Assembly (NCBI GenBank): GCA_900539735.1
Contig: UQDE01000011.1
Span: 1-49,568 of the forward strand
Direction of reading: 5' to 3'
Length of the DNA stretch: 49,568 bases
DNA from: an uncultured Collinsella sp.
Lineage (GTDB): Bacteria; Actinomycetota; Coriobacteriia; Coriobacteriales; Coriobacteriaceae
The notes below the pieces were generated by a model that saw only the letters and a list, made by a program, of their open reading frames with translations, ran no database searches and had not been told where the DNA came from. Numbering within the stretch: position 1 is the stretch's first letter; each line of letters opens with the position of its first letter. This document shows, piece by piece, positions 34,506 to 42,787 of the stretch. The translations under genes were made by a program, and so were the position numbers.

Positions 34506-34770
34506 GGCCGTCGCCCTGGCCGCCGCCGTCAGCATCCTAGCGTTTGGGCCAGCCATGGCCTTTGCCCAGCAAGAACAGGCGCAGGCCGCCACGCAAGTGA
34601 CGGTCGACCTCTCGGAGCTCGACCGCGGCGACCGCGAGGAACCGTTGGCGCAGACAGGCGACAGACGATGGCTCTTGGCAGCAGGCGCCACAGCAGCAGG
34701 CGCGGGAACCGCCGGCCTCGGTCTGCACATCAAACGCAGCCAGAAACAAAACACGGACAGGCCGCACTAA
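34489..34770 (+). CDS. Small LAQTG-type sortase-anchored protein
   Basis: The protein starts at the GTG at 34489, overlapping the previous gene by 17 bases, and has 93 residues. It has a signal peptide (RTRHKAVALAAAVSILAFG, cleavage after AFA), a short acidic region (TVDLSELDRGDREEP), the sorting motif LAQTG, a membrane segment and a basic tail (HIKRSQKQNTDRPH). LAQTG differs from LPxTG by having Ala for Pro, so processing by a class-specific sortase is likely. Only ~35 residues are exposed, too few for an enzyme, so it probably acts as a wall anchor or linker. A TTG at 34459 would lengthen it by ten residues. No sortase gene is in the window. Confidence 0.72.
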   Translation: MRTRHKAVALAAAVSILAFGPAMAFAQQEQAQAATQVTVDLSELDRGDREEPLAQTGDRRWLLAAGATAAGAGTAGLGLHIKRSQKQNTDRPH

Positions 34771-34788
34771 ATTAGCTAAGGAGACCCC

Positions 34789-36219
34789 ATGGCATCGAAG
34801 AACCTTTTGCCCGTCGTCGCACTCTGCGGCGCGCTCGCAACCGGAACGCCTGTCGCCGCTTGGGCGACTCCCGTCATGGCAGACTCCTTACCAGTAGCCC
34901 TAAGTTCCGCACCAAATCCGTCGAGCGCCATTGCGTGCGAGCGTTTTTCGATCGCACAGGCCGTGATCTCAACCTCGGGATGCCTTCGTCGTAATACGGA
35001 CGGCTCGATAGTCGTGGATATCAAGCGTTCGAACAAGGCAAACGGCTCCCAGGCGGGGTGCGCCGTCTGCACGTGGCGCTCGGTTGTGTTCGATGCAGAT
35101 GGCGATCCATGCAATTTAGAGCTGCGCATCGACATCGCTTCGGTCGATGACTCGGCGAACGGAGCGAAGGTCGCCTTCGACGGTACGTTTTTTGAGAAAG
35201 GAGGCGGTATATGGCTGGGCTGCGCCGCCGCGAATGCAGACGACACGCAGCCCACCCTCTCATTCACGGCATCGTTGCGGCTGACCAAAGCCGGCACCGA
35301 TGCCATCGCGGCGGGAGAAGCGTCCCTGCTGTTCTACGCCGTCAGCGCCAAAGACACAGACGCTCATTTCGAGAAACCAGCCGGATCACTCAGCCTTACA
35401 CGAGGGATAGAGGCAGGCCCTATTGAAATCGATGCCCACGCGCAAAGCAGGCAACGAATTCTTGCCGACCCGGCGCTTCTCGAAATGGAGTGGAACGGAT
35501 CCGGAGCCATCGGAATTCTCCCCTCCGCGCTTGACGCCAAGACGCTCCCCCCAAACGACGAACCCATCAACGCAACCATACAAGAAGAGAGCGCGGATAA
35601 AGAAGCAGATGCGGGCGACACGCCGTCGCCGACAAACAGCGTCCCAGCTTCTTTCGAAGCACCGAATGAGCCCGCTACCGATCCAAACGATCCCGAGCTC
35701 GCGGACAGCCTGGGGCTTGCTGATCCTCAAGAGATCGATGAAGGTAACTGCTGCGTGCTTGCCGCGCTCGACCACACAGAGGTCATCGACGCTGCGAACA
35801 TCGAAGTTGCCGCCGCCAATCAGCCCGTCCGCAAGTCGGCTATCATCGCATTTCCTGAATCCATCGAAGTCGTCTTTTTGCCATCGGGCGAGGTCGTGGC
35901 CCCAACACTGCTCACCTTGTTGGGCGCCAAGAATACTCGAAACGAAATTAAAAAGGTCACAGTTGTCGACCCTGCAACCACCGCCAAGCTGCGTCTATAC
36001 GCCGTTGCCGCAAACGGAAGCAAGACCCTGGAATTCGATGGCGACACACTTCTAACCTGGCGACGTCTGGACATTATGCAAGACGTCTCGTACCAGATCG
36101 AGCTCGAAGGGTTTGATCGTGCCCGCGATGCCAATATCATCGCCGCGGCTATTGAATCCCCGCAGCGGCTTATGACACTGCGCTTTGAATACTATCCCTA
36201 TGTCCCGACAACCACCTGA
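34789..36219 (+). CDS. Large secreted protein of the surface cluster, unknown function
   Basis: The 476-residue protein has a signal peptide (MASKNLLPVVALCGALATG..., cleavage near VMA-D). It has a Cys-containing N-terminal domain (CLRRN, GCAVCTW, DPCN, IWLGCAA) that could form disulfides, and a central acidic Pro/Glu/Asp-rich linker at about 255-315. The C-terminal domain is again beta-rich (FPESIEVVFLPSGEVVAPTL to RFEYYPYVPTTT). The C-terminal domain's start resembles that of the 199-residue neighbour ('P-x-x-I-x-x-F-x-x-x-G-x-V'). There is no membrane anchor or sorting motif, so retention would depend on the partners. The ATG follows TAAGGAGA. The linker's base and codon use is less GC-rich than that of neighbouring housekeeping genes. 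Confidence 0.72.
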   Translation: MASKNLLPVVALCGALATGTPVAAWATPVMADSLPVALSSAPNPSSAIACERFSIAQAVISTSGCLRRNTDGSIVVDIKRSNKANGSQAGCAVCTWRSVVFDADGDPCNLELRIDIASVDDSANGAKVAFDGTFFEKGGGIWLGCAAANADDTQPTLSFTASLRLTKAGTDAIAAGEASLLFYAVSAKDTDAHFEKPAGSLSLTRGIEAGPIEIDAHAQSRQRILADPALLEMEWNGSGAIGILPSALDAKTLPPNDEPINATIQEESADKEADAGDTPSPTNSVPASFEAPNEPATDPNDPELADSLGLADPQEIDEGNCCVLAALDHTEVIDAANIEVAAANQPVRKSAIIAFPESIEVVFLPSGEVVAPTLLTLLGAKNTRNEIKKVTVVDPATTAKLRLYAVAANGSKTLEFDGDTLLTWRRLDIMQDVSYQIELEGFDRARDANIIAAAIESPQRLMTLRFEYYPYVPTTT

Positions 36220-36242
36220 GGCTTAAATGCTGCGCATCATTC

Positions 36243-36268
36243 CTAATACCACTTATATAACGTATTAG
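36243..36268 (+). promoter_or_regulatory. CTAATAC palindrome upstream of the DUF554 gene
   Basis: CTAATAC (36243-36249) and GTATTAG (36262-36268) are perfect inverted 7-mers 12 bases apart, around an AT-rich centre (ACTTATATAAC) that could serve as a -10 box. It is 70 bases before the DUF554 start and is an operator candidate. Confidence 0.45.
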
Positions 36269-36337
36269 ATGGGTTGCGATGTGCCTCGCATTTCGTTCTG
36301 CTACGATTGCCACGTTGGCATCAATACAGGAGGGCTC

Positions 36338-37054
36338 ATGCCGGGCTTGGGAACAATCATCAACGTTGTGCTTTTAGTTGCGGGCGGTCTTTTAGGATTA
36401 GCGGGCGGCCGCTTCATTACACCGCGCATCCAAGACACGCTCATGAAAGCATCGGGGCTGTGCGTCCTGTTTATCGGCCTGGGCGGCACCATGCAAAAGA
36501 TGCTCATCATCGATGGAAAGGCGCTAGCGACCACCGGTACCACCATGCTCATCGTCTCATTTGCGCTCGGTTCGCTCATCGGCGAGGCCGTCAACTTGGA
36601 AGCCGCCATCGAGAACCTTGGCGAATGGCTCAAGCGCAAAACCGGCAGCGAGGGCGATAACGAGTTCACCAACGCTTTTGTCTCGACTTCACTCACCGTG
36701 TGTATCGGCGCCATGGCCATTGTGGGATCGATCCAGGACGGTCTGCTCGGTGACTGGTCAACGCTTGCCCTGAAAGGCGCATTGGACTGCATCATCGTCT
36801 GCACCATGACGGCGTCGCTTGGCCGCGGCTGCATTTTCTCCGCCCTGCCCGTCGCCGTGTTCCAGGGGACGATCACGTTGTTTGCCGGCGCGCTCTCCCC
36901 CATCATGACCACAGCAGCCCTCAACAGCCTTTCGCTCGTAGGCTCCATGCTCATCTTCTGCGTCGGCGTCAACCTCATCCGTCCTCAGACCTTCCGCACG
37001 GCCAATATGCTCCCCTCCGTCGTCATCGCCGTCATCTACGCCCTCCTGTTCTAA
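36338..37054 (+). CDS. DUF554 family membrane protein (YdfK-like)
   Basis: The 238-residue protein has six or seven membrane segments and the DUF554 pattern: GLGTIINVVLLVAGGLLGLAGG, a central ENLGEWLKRK cytoplasmic loop, FVSTSLTVCIGAMAIVGSIQDGL and LSLVGSMLIFCVGVNLI. The family is widespread and described only as possible transporters. The ATG at 36338 follows AGGAGGG; the frame extends to 36269 without a ribosome site and with a non-membrane sequence. The gene stands alone between the surface cluster and the TerB module. Confidence 0.88.
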   Translation: MPGLGTIINVVLLVAGGLLGLAGGRFITPRIQDTLMKASGLCVLFIGLGGTMQKMLIIDGKALATTGTTMLIVSFALGSLIGEAVNLEAAIENLGEWLKRKTGSEGDNEFTNAFVSTSLTVCIGAMAIVGSIQDGLLGDWSTLALKGALDCIIVCTMTASLGRGCIFSALPVAVFQGTITLFAGALSPIMTTAALNSLSLVGSMLIFCVGVNLIRPQTFRTANMLPSVVIAVIYALLF

Positions 37055-37096
37055 ATCTATCTACGCAGCAGTATCTCGAACACCTGTTTGATGCTG

Positions 37097-37105
37097 TGCT
37101 ATGAT
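37097..37105 (+). promoter_or_regulatory. Putative extended -10 promoter of the TerB-ATPase-helicase module
   Basis: TGCTATGAT gives an extended -10 (TATGAT at 37100-37105) about 37 bases before the first start codon. The -35 region is weak, as is usual for extended -10 promoters. Confidence 0.4.
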
Positions 37106-37142
37106 ATGAGGTCACCGAAGCTGCGTTAGGAGAGGAGGAGCG

Positions 37143-38903
37143 GTGGCCGACCAGGACATCAAGATGCTCATCGAGCGCATTATGGCCGAGGCCCGGACCC
37201 ATCAGTCTGCCCGCTTCTCACATGAAGTCTACGCAGACGAGCCGATTCTCAAAACCGGTCGACAGATGCAGAATTTCCTCCCCGACCAGTACCGCAAAAT
37301 GCGCGAGATATCGCGCTGGCAGGATGACCCCAAGGGCGGTGCGGGCCGCTGGCTTTCGGAAGCCGAGCTTTTTTACCGCCAGGGCCTGCTGATGGCCGAC
37401 TTTGAGGACGACTGTCCCTGCAACGGCACCTTTAAGTCGTACTTTCCCACCTACAACGCCATGAGCGACCGGCAGCTGCGCGGCTACTTTACCTGGCGTG
37501 CCCAAGTGCGCCGCGGAACCGTCGAGGAAACGTCTACGTCCTTTGCCTTCCTGTATCTCTATGAGCTGATCTGCGGCATCGGCGTTGATGACCCGCTCGA
37601 TGGCTTTAGCAAGATCAAGGCCTTTTGGGATGCCTACCGTGCCTTCGAGCCCGGCATCGACCGGTTTGCACGCGTGTGGCTGCAAGATTACGCCGTGTTC
37701 CACAGGCTCGACCCCAAGCTGCTTCGCGACTCTAAAACCGTCATGTTCGATAACGCCCTTATCGAGCTGCGGCGCGCGGCTCGAGACCTTGTACCAGCAC
37801 AGGCACCGTCCGGCCAGACCCCTAAGCGTCGCAAAACCTCCGAGCCCACGCTCCCCCTTCCGCCCGACGAGGCGCGCGAGGAGCGGCTCATGGCCGCCAT
37901 CAACGCCCTCTCCACGTACAACCTAAGTAACTCGCGGCTCGACCGCAGCCACCACCGCGATCTGCGCCATGTGACATGCGCCGTGTATGTCCGCATGGCG
38001 CACTACTATGACACGCACCGAAAGACCGGTATCGTGGCGAGCTTGTTTGGGGAGGAGACAGCCATGCCCTATACCATGTTTGCCTCGGCTGTGTTCTTTG
38101 CGCCTAATCGCCACGAGGATTGCGAATACCGTCTGGACCCCATCCATATTTACCGTTGTCAAAACGGCTTTTGGGAATGCATGCGCATCCACGGCAGCAG
38201 GCAAAAAAGCAGCAAGCTTGGTGAGATGATGCGCGCCTGCGACCAACGCCTGCGCCTGGCTCTAGACCCCACCCACCCCCTAAAGGAGGAGAAGGTCCCC
38301 AAATATCTGGCCAAGATCATCGATGACGAGATTGTGGCATGGCTTTCGTGGGACGCCGCACACCAGCCCGTCAAGATCGATATCGATCTGAGTCAGCTGG
38401 GGCACATTCGGAGCGCCGCTGCGCAAACGCGCGAAGCGCTTTTGATCGACGAGGAACGCGAGGACGGCGCGTCCGCAGAAGCCGAGGCAGCGGACTCAGG
38501 GCAACCGGAAGCCGAGCCCGTAACCGACGCGATTGTCGAGGCGGTCGCGGCACCCATTCGGCAGGACGAGACCGACGAGCCGACCATATCCACCGAACAG
38601 TTTGGTGTCGTGGCACCGCTTCTCGCGCCGACGCCCGTGTTCGCAGCTGCTGCGCCCGCTGACGCCACAAGCGAACTCACGCCTGCCGCAGACGCCTATC
38701 TCCGCGCGCTGCTCGAGCAGAACACGGCGCAGGCGGCATTGGCGGTGGAGAGGTCGGGACAGAGCGAGGACATGCTCGTCGATAGCATCAACGAGGCGCT
38801 CTTTGACCTGGTGGGCGACACCGTAATTGAATTTAGCGCGGCAGGGCCGCAGATTATTGAGGACTACGAAGCAGACGTGAGAGGATACCTAGACCATGAG
38901 TGA
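37143..38903 (+). CDS. TerB-N/TerB-C domain protein, first gene of a putative defence module
   Basis: The 586-residue protein starts at a GTG behind AGGAGAGGAGGAG. Residues ~45-160 carry the TerB-N pattern: Y-x-x-M (KMREISRWQ), the CPCNGTFKSYFPTYNAMSDR loop, LRGYFTWRAQVRRG at 112-125 and FAFLYLYELICGIG at 135-147. The last ~90 residues (AYLRALLEQNT to DYEADVRGYLDHE), with DMLVDSINEALFDLVGDTVIE, fit TerB-C, and an acidic, low-complexity linker precedes them. TerB-family proteins are tied to tellurite and chemical-stress responses and to phage-defence loci, possibly as metal-dependent sensors. The end overlaps the ATPase gene (ATGAGTGA), a sign of tight coupling. Cys91 and Cys93 are the only notable metal-like pair. 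Confidence 0.85.
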   Translation: MADQDIKMLIERIMAEARTHQSARFSHEVYADEPILKTGRQMQNFLPDQYRKMREISRWQDDPKGGAGRWLSEAELFYRQGLLMADFEDDCPCNGTFKSYFPTYNAMSDRQLRGYFTWRAQVRRGTVEETSTSFAFLYLYELICGIGVDDPLDGFSKIKAFWDAYRAFEPGIDRFARVWLQDYAVFHRLDPKLLRDSKTVMFDNALIELRRAARDLVPAQAPSGQTPKRRKTSEPTLPLPPDEAREERLMAAINALSTYNLSNSRLDRSHHRDLRHVTCAVYVRMAHYYDTHRKTGIVASLFGEETAMPYTMFASAVFFAPNRHEDCEYRLDPIHIYRCQNGFWECMRIHGSRQKSSKLGEMMRACDQRLRLALDPTHPLKEEKVPKYLAKIIDDEIVAWLSWDAAHQPVKIDIDLSQLGHIRSAAAQTREALLIDEEREDGASAEAEAADSGQPEAEPVTDAIVEAVAAPIRQDETDEPTISTEQFGVVAPLLAPTPVFAAAAPADATSELTPAADAYLRALLEQNTAQAALAVERSGQSEDMLVDSINEALFDLVGDTVIEFSAAGPQIIEDYEADVRGYLDHE

Positions 38904-40200
38904 TACCGCATCCGCAGCACCCCGCGTGCCCAAGCGCGTCGCTGCCGTCATTCTCAACTCGCTCAAGGGCGGCGTGGTCCCGCGCATCGGCCTTCCCTAC
39001 ATTACCGTAGGGCGCGAGGTCGAGATCCGCGCCCTGCTCACCGATCTGAGTCTCATCGCCGACGGTGGGGCGAGCTTCCGCTTCCTGGTCGGTCGCTACG
39101 GCGCCGGCAAGAGCTTTTTGCTCCAAACCATCCGAACGCATGCCATGGGCGAGGGATTCGTCGTCGCCGATGCAGACTTGTCCCCCGAGCGCCGTCTGCA
39201 GGGCGGGCAGGGGCAGGGCCTTGCCACCTACCGCGAGCTCATCCGCAATATATCGACCAAGACGCGCCCCGAGGGCGGCGCGCTCAACCTTATCCTGGAT
39301 CGTTGGGTCACCTCGTGTGCCGATGCCGATGAGTCCGTCGTTAATGCCCAACTGGCCCCGCTCGAGGAGATGGTCCACGGCTTCGACTTCACCCGCATGC
39401 TTCGCCGCTATCGCACGGCCGTATCCGAGGGCGACGAGGAAGCCATGGGCCGCGTGACCAAATGGATCCGCGGCGAATACCGTACCAAGAGCGAGGCTCG
39501 CGCCGAGCTGGGCTCCTCGACCATCATCAGCGATGACGACTGGTACGACTACGTTAAGCTCATCGCGCGTTTTTTGGTCTGCGGCGGCTACAAGGGTATG
39601 TTGGTGCTCATCGACGAGCTCGTGAATCTGTATAAGATTCCCAACGCCATCACGCGCCAGTACAACTACGAGAAGATCCTGACCATGTACAACGACACGC
39701 TCCAGGGCAAGGCGCAGTACCTGGGCATGATCATGGGCGGCACGCCAACCTCCATCGAAGACCGCCGCCGCGGCGTGTTCTCCTACGAGGCCCTGCGCAG
39801 CCGACTCGCTCAAGGCCGCTTTGCACGCGAGGACCTTAAGGACATGCTCGCGCCCATCATCCGTCTGCAGCCACTCACCTACGAGGAGCTGCTGGTGCTG
39901 ATCGAAAAACTCATGCAAATTCACGCCGGCTACTTTGGCTGGACGCCCACGCTGACCGAGAACGACTTGGTGGACTTCCTCAAGATCGAGTTCGGTCGTG
40001 TGGGAGCCGACACACATCTGACGCCGCGTGAAGTCATTCGCGACTTTATCGAGCTGCTCGACATCCTATGCCAGAACCCCGACGCCAACGTAGCCGAGCT
40101 GCTGCAAAGCGTCGGCGGCGACGCGCTGGCGCCGGCAGCAGCAACAGGCGACACCGGCACCGCAGGCGGCGACCGTAACTTCGCCGAATTCACCATCTAA
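38896..40200 (+). CDS. BrxD-like (DUF2791-type) ATP-binding protein
   Basis: The 434-residue P-loop ATPase has Walker A GRYGAGKS at 66-73, Walker B MLVLIDE at 235-241 and a likely sensor region (GMIMGGTPTSIEDRRRG). The N-terminal IGLPYITVGREVEI and the 'GxYGxGKS...ID-E-xxNLYK' order match ATPases of the BREX BrxC/BrxD group (DUF2791). In type 2 BREX, BrxD stands beside the helicase BrxHI; here the next gene is that helicase. It is soluble and probably forms an AAA+-like oligomer on DNA. The ATG overlaps the TerB gene by eight bases. About 30 terminal residues are Ala/Gly-rich and probably disordered. Confidence 0.86.
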   Translation: MSDTASAAPRVPKRVAAVILNSLKGGVVPRIGLPYITVGREVEIRALLTDLSLIADGGASFRFLVGRYGAGKSFLLQTIRTHAMGEGFVVADADLSPERRLQGGQGQGLATYRELIRNISTKTRPEGGALNLILDRWVTSCADADESVVNAQLAPLEEMVHGFDFTRMLRRYRTAVSEGDEEAMGRVTKWIRGEYRTKSEARAELGSSTIISDDDWYDYVKLIARFLVCGGYKGMLVLIDELVNLYKIPNAITRQYNYEKILTMYNDTLQGKAQYLGMIMGGTPTSIEDRRRGVFSYEALRSRLAQGRFAREDLKDMLAPIIRLQPLTYEELLVLIEKLMQIHAGYFGWTPTLTENDLVDFLKIEFGRVGADTHLTPREVIRDFIELLDILCQNPDANVAELLQSVGGDALAPAAATGDTGTAGGDRNFAEFTI

Positions 40201-40237
40201 CCTGCCAAAAAGGGATAGGTTTATTTTGGCAGGTTTT
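40199..40237 (+). terminator. Hairpin with T-run between ATPase and helicase genes
   Basis: AACCTGCCAAAA (40199-40210) pairs perfectly with TTTTGGCAGGTT (40224-40235) over a 13-base loop, followed by TT. The stem begins inside the ATPase stop codon. It should end or attenuate transcription before the helicase gene. Confidence 0.65.
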
Positions 40238-40316
40238 ATCTGGGCAAACGTTGAAGCGGTAATGCAGCAAGCCACTGCCCGCCGCGTTGAGAGATTCGCT
40301 TTTGAAAGGAGGCCTC

Positions 40317-42761
40317 GTGAACGCCTTTGACCGCTACGCCCCGTTTATCCAAGACTTCATCTACTCCCACGATTGGGAGAGCCTGCGCTCCATCCAGGTT
40401 GCGGCGGCAGATGCCATCTTTAACTCGCAGGACAATGTGCTCCTGACGGCATCCACGGCTTCCGGCAAAACCGAGGCAGCCTTCTTTCCCATCCTGACCG
40501 AGTTTTGGGAGAACCCACCCGCAAGCGTGGGCGCCCTCTACATTGGCCCCCTCAAGGCGCTCATCAACGACCAATTCGTCCGCCTCAACGACCTGTGCGA
40601 AGAAGCCGATATCCCCGTCTGGCACTGGCATGGCGATGTCTCGCAATCACACAAGGCCAAACTCATCAAAAAGCCGAGTGGTATCCTTCAGATTACGCCC
40701 GAATCGCTCGAGGCGCTCCTGATCCATAAGCACATGGCGATCCCGCGCATGTTTTGCGACCTGCGCTACGTGGTCATCGATGAGGTCCACTCGCTCATGC
40801 GCGGCGACCGTGGCGGGCAGACGCTCTGCCTTATCGAGCGGCTCTCGCGCATGGCCGGCGTGCAACCTCGACGCATCGGCCTTTCAGCCACCATCGGCGA
40901 CCCCGAGCGCACGGGCGCTTTTCTCTCACAGGGAACGGGGCGCGACTGCGTTATCCCCCGCTTTGAGGAGCCGCGCCGCGTGTGGCGTATCTCCATGGAG
41001 CACTTCTACAACTCGGGTCCCCAGGCGCAACAACGAGGATTCGAGAGCACGGGTCCTCAAGAGGCCGAAGTGCTTGCGTGCGAGCGCATTGAGGCAGCGG
41101 CACCCGCGGCACTGCCCGTCAGCACCCAAGACATGCGCCATAGCGGACAACTCACACAGGAGGAACGCCGCCAACGTCGCGAGCAGGCACGGGGCAAGGC
41201 TGCCCCCAAGGACAGTCGCGCTTCCTCGGCCCCCGAGGGCGAAGTCGACATTCCCCGAGCACCCGAACAGGCATTACTCAACCCCACCGACACAGCACCA
41301 GACAACGCCGACCCCGGCATGGGCTATATCTTCGAACACACCCGCGGCCGCAAGTGCCTGGTCTTTGCCAACTCGCGTGAGGAGGCAGAGGCCGTGTGTT
41401 CCATGCTGCGCAGCTACTGCGAAAGTCGACACGAGCCCGACCGCTTTCTAATCCATCACGGCAATCTTTCAGCATCGCTGCGCGAGACGGCAGAAGAGCT
41501 CATGCGCGATGAGGAGCAGGCACAGACAACCGTCACCACATCTACACTGGAGCTCGGTATCGATATCGGCCGTCTGGAGCGTGCGTTTCAGATCGATGCA
41601 CCGTTTACCGTCAGCTCCTTTTTGCAGCGAATGGGCCGCACGGGGCGCCGCGATCTTCCGCCCGAGATGTGGTTTGTCATGCGCGAGGAAGAACCCGAGC
41701 CGCGCACGATGATGCCCGAGACCATTCCGTGGAAGCTCCTGCAGGGCATCGCGCTCGTACAACTCTATCGCGAGGAAAAGTGGGTCGAGCCACCCGAACT
41801 CGATCGACTCCCCTACAGCCTGCTCTACCACCAGACTATGTCGACGCTTGCCAGCACCGGCGAACTCACGCCGGCAGAGCTTGCCCAGCGCGTGCTCACA
41901 CTCAGCTATTTCCATCGCATCTCGGCCGATGACTATCGCGTGTTGCTGCGTCACCTCATTAAGATCGACCATATCCAAGTCACCGAGGGCGGCGGGCTCA
42001 TCGTGGGCCTCGCGGGCGAGCGCATCATTAACAACTTTAAGTTCTACGCTGTGTTCCAGGAAAACGAGGAGTTCACCGTTCGCAGTGAGTCGGCCGAGTT
42101 GGGCACGATCGTCAATCCGCCACCGCCCGGTGAGCGCATCGCCATCGCCGGACACTGCTGGATTGTCGAGGAAGTGGACTGGAAGCGCCACACCGTCTTT
42201 GCCACGCAGGTCAAGGGCCGGGTGCCGGCCTACTTTGGCGACTGCCCCGGTGATATCAATACACACGTACTCGAGCGCATGCGCAAGGCGCTCAACGAGC
42301 ACGCAGCATATCCGTACCTTATGGGTAACGCACGGGCCCGCCTTGCGCAGGCTCGTCATACCGCCGAGATTTCGGGCGCGGGAACCAAGCCGCTCATTAA
42401 CCTGGGCGGCGACACCTGGGTGCTCTTCCCCTGGTTGGGAAGCTACGCCTTTTTGGCGCTCGAGCGCATGCTCAAGATTAAATGTGCCGCGGAGCTGGGC
42501 CTTCGCGGACTCGACCCGTCACGCCCGTACTTTATGCAGTTTAAGATGAAGGTCGACGAGGAGACATTCTTTGAAGTGCTCGCCGCCGAAGCCGAGAAAG
42601 ACTTCGACCCCATCGACCTCGTCTATCCCGGCGAGGTGCCTTACTTTGACCGCTACGACGAGTTTGTTCCCGAAGAGCTCGTGCGCAAGGGCTTTGCCGA
42701 AGGTGTGCTCGACATAGAGGGCATGAAGCAGCGCGTTCTCGGCTGGCGCGACCACGCCTAA
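40317..42761 (+). CDS. Lhr/BrxHI-like DEVH-box helicase
   Basis: The 814-residue SF2 helicase starts at the GTG at 40317 behind AAAGGAGG. Motif I is TASTASGKT (44-52), motif Ia is GPLKALINDQF, motif II is DEVH (155-158), motif III is SAT (190-192). The C-terminal helicase lobe has CLVFANSREEAE, STLELGIDIG and motif VI QRMGRTGRRD. An Lhr-type C-terminal winged-helix/beta region follows (to PYFDRYDEFVPEELVRKGFA). An unusual insertion of ~90 low-complexity residues (about 245-330, rich in Gln/Ala/Arg/Pro) separates the two lobes. In BREX the BrxHI helicase acts with BrxD; here it presumably remodels DNA with the ATPase. No nuclease domain is visible in any of the three genes. Confidence 0.86.
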   Translation: MNAFDRYAPFIQDFIYSHDWESLRSIQVAAADAIFNSQDNVLLTASTASGKTEAAFFPILTEFWENPPASVGALYIGPLKALINDQFVRLNDLCEEADIPVWHWHGDVSQSHKAKLIKKPSGILQITPESLEALLIHKHMAIPRMFCDLRYVVIDEVHSLMRGDRGGQTLCLIERLSRMAGVQPRRIGLSATIGDPERTGAFLSQGTGRDCVIPRFEEPRRVWRISMEHFYNSGPQAQQRGFESTGPQEAEVLACERIEAAAPAALPVSTQDMRHSGQLTQEERRQRREQARGKAAPKDSRASSAPEGEVDIPRAPEQALLNPTDTAPDNADPGMGYIFEHTRGRKCLVFANSREEAEAVCSMLRSYCESRHEPDRFLIHHGNLSASLRETAEELMRDEEQAQTTVTTSTLELGIDIGRLERAFQIDAPFTVSSFLQRMGRTGRRDLPPEMWFVMREEEPEPRTMMPETIPWKLLQGIALVQLYREEKWVEPPELDRLPYSLLYHQTMSTLASTGELTPAELAQRVLTLSYFHRISADDYRVLLRHLIKIDHIQVTEGGGLIVGLAGERIINNFKFYAVFQENEEFTVRSESAELGTIVNPPPPGERIAIAGHCWIVEEVDWKRHTVFATQVKGRVPAYFGDCPGDINTHVLERMRKALNEHAAYPYLMGNARARLAQARHTAEISGAGTKPLINLGGDTWVLFPWLGSYAFLALERMLKIKCAAELGLRGLDPSRPYFMQFKMKVDEETFFEVLAAEAEKDFDPIDLVYPGEVPYFDRYDEFVPEELVRKGFAEGVLDIEGMKQRVLGWRDHA

Positions 42762-42787
42762 GACCAGTCTTTTTGGGACGAGGAGAC

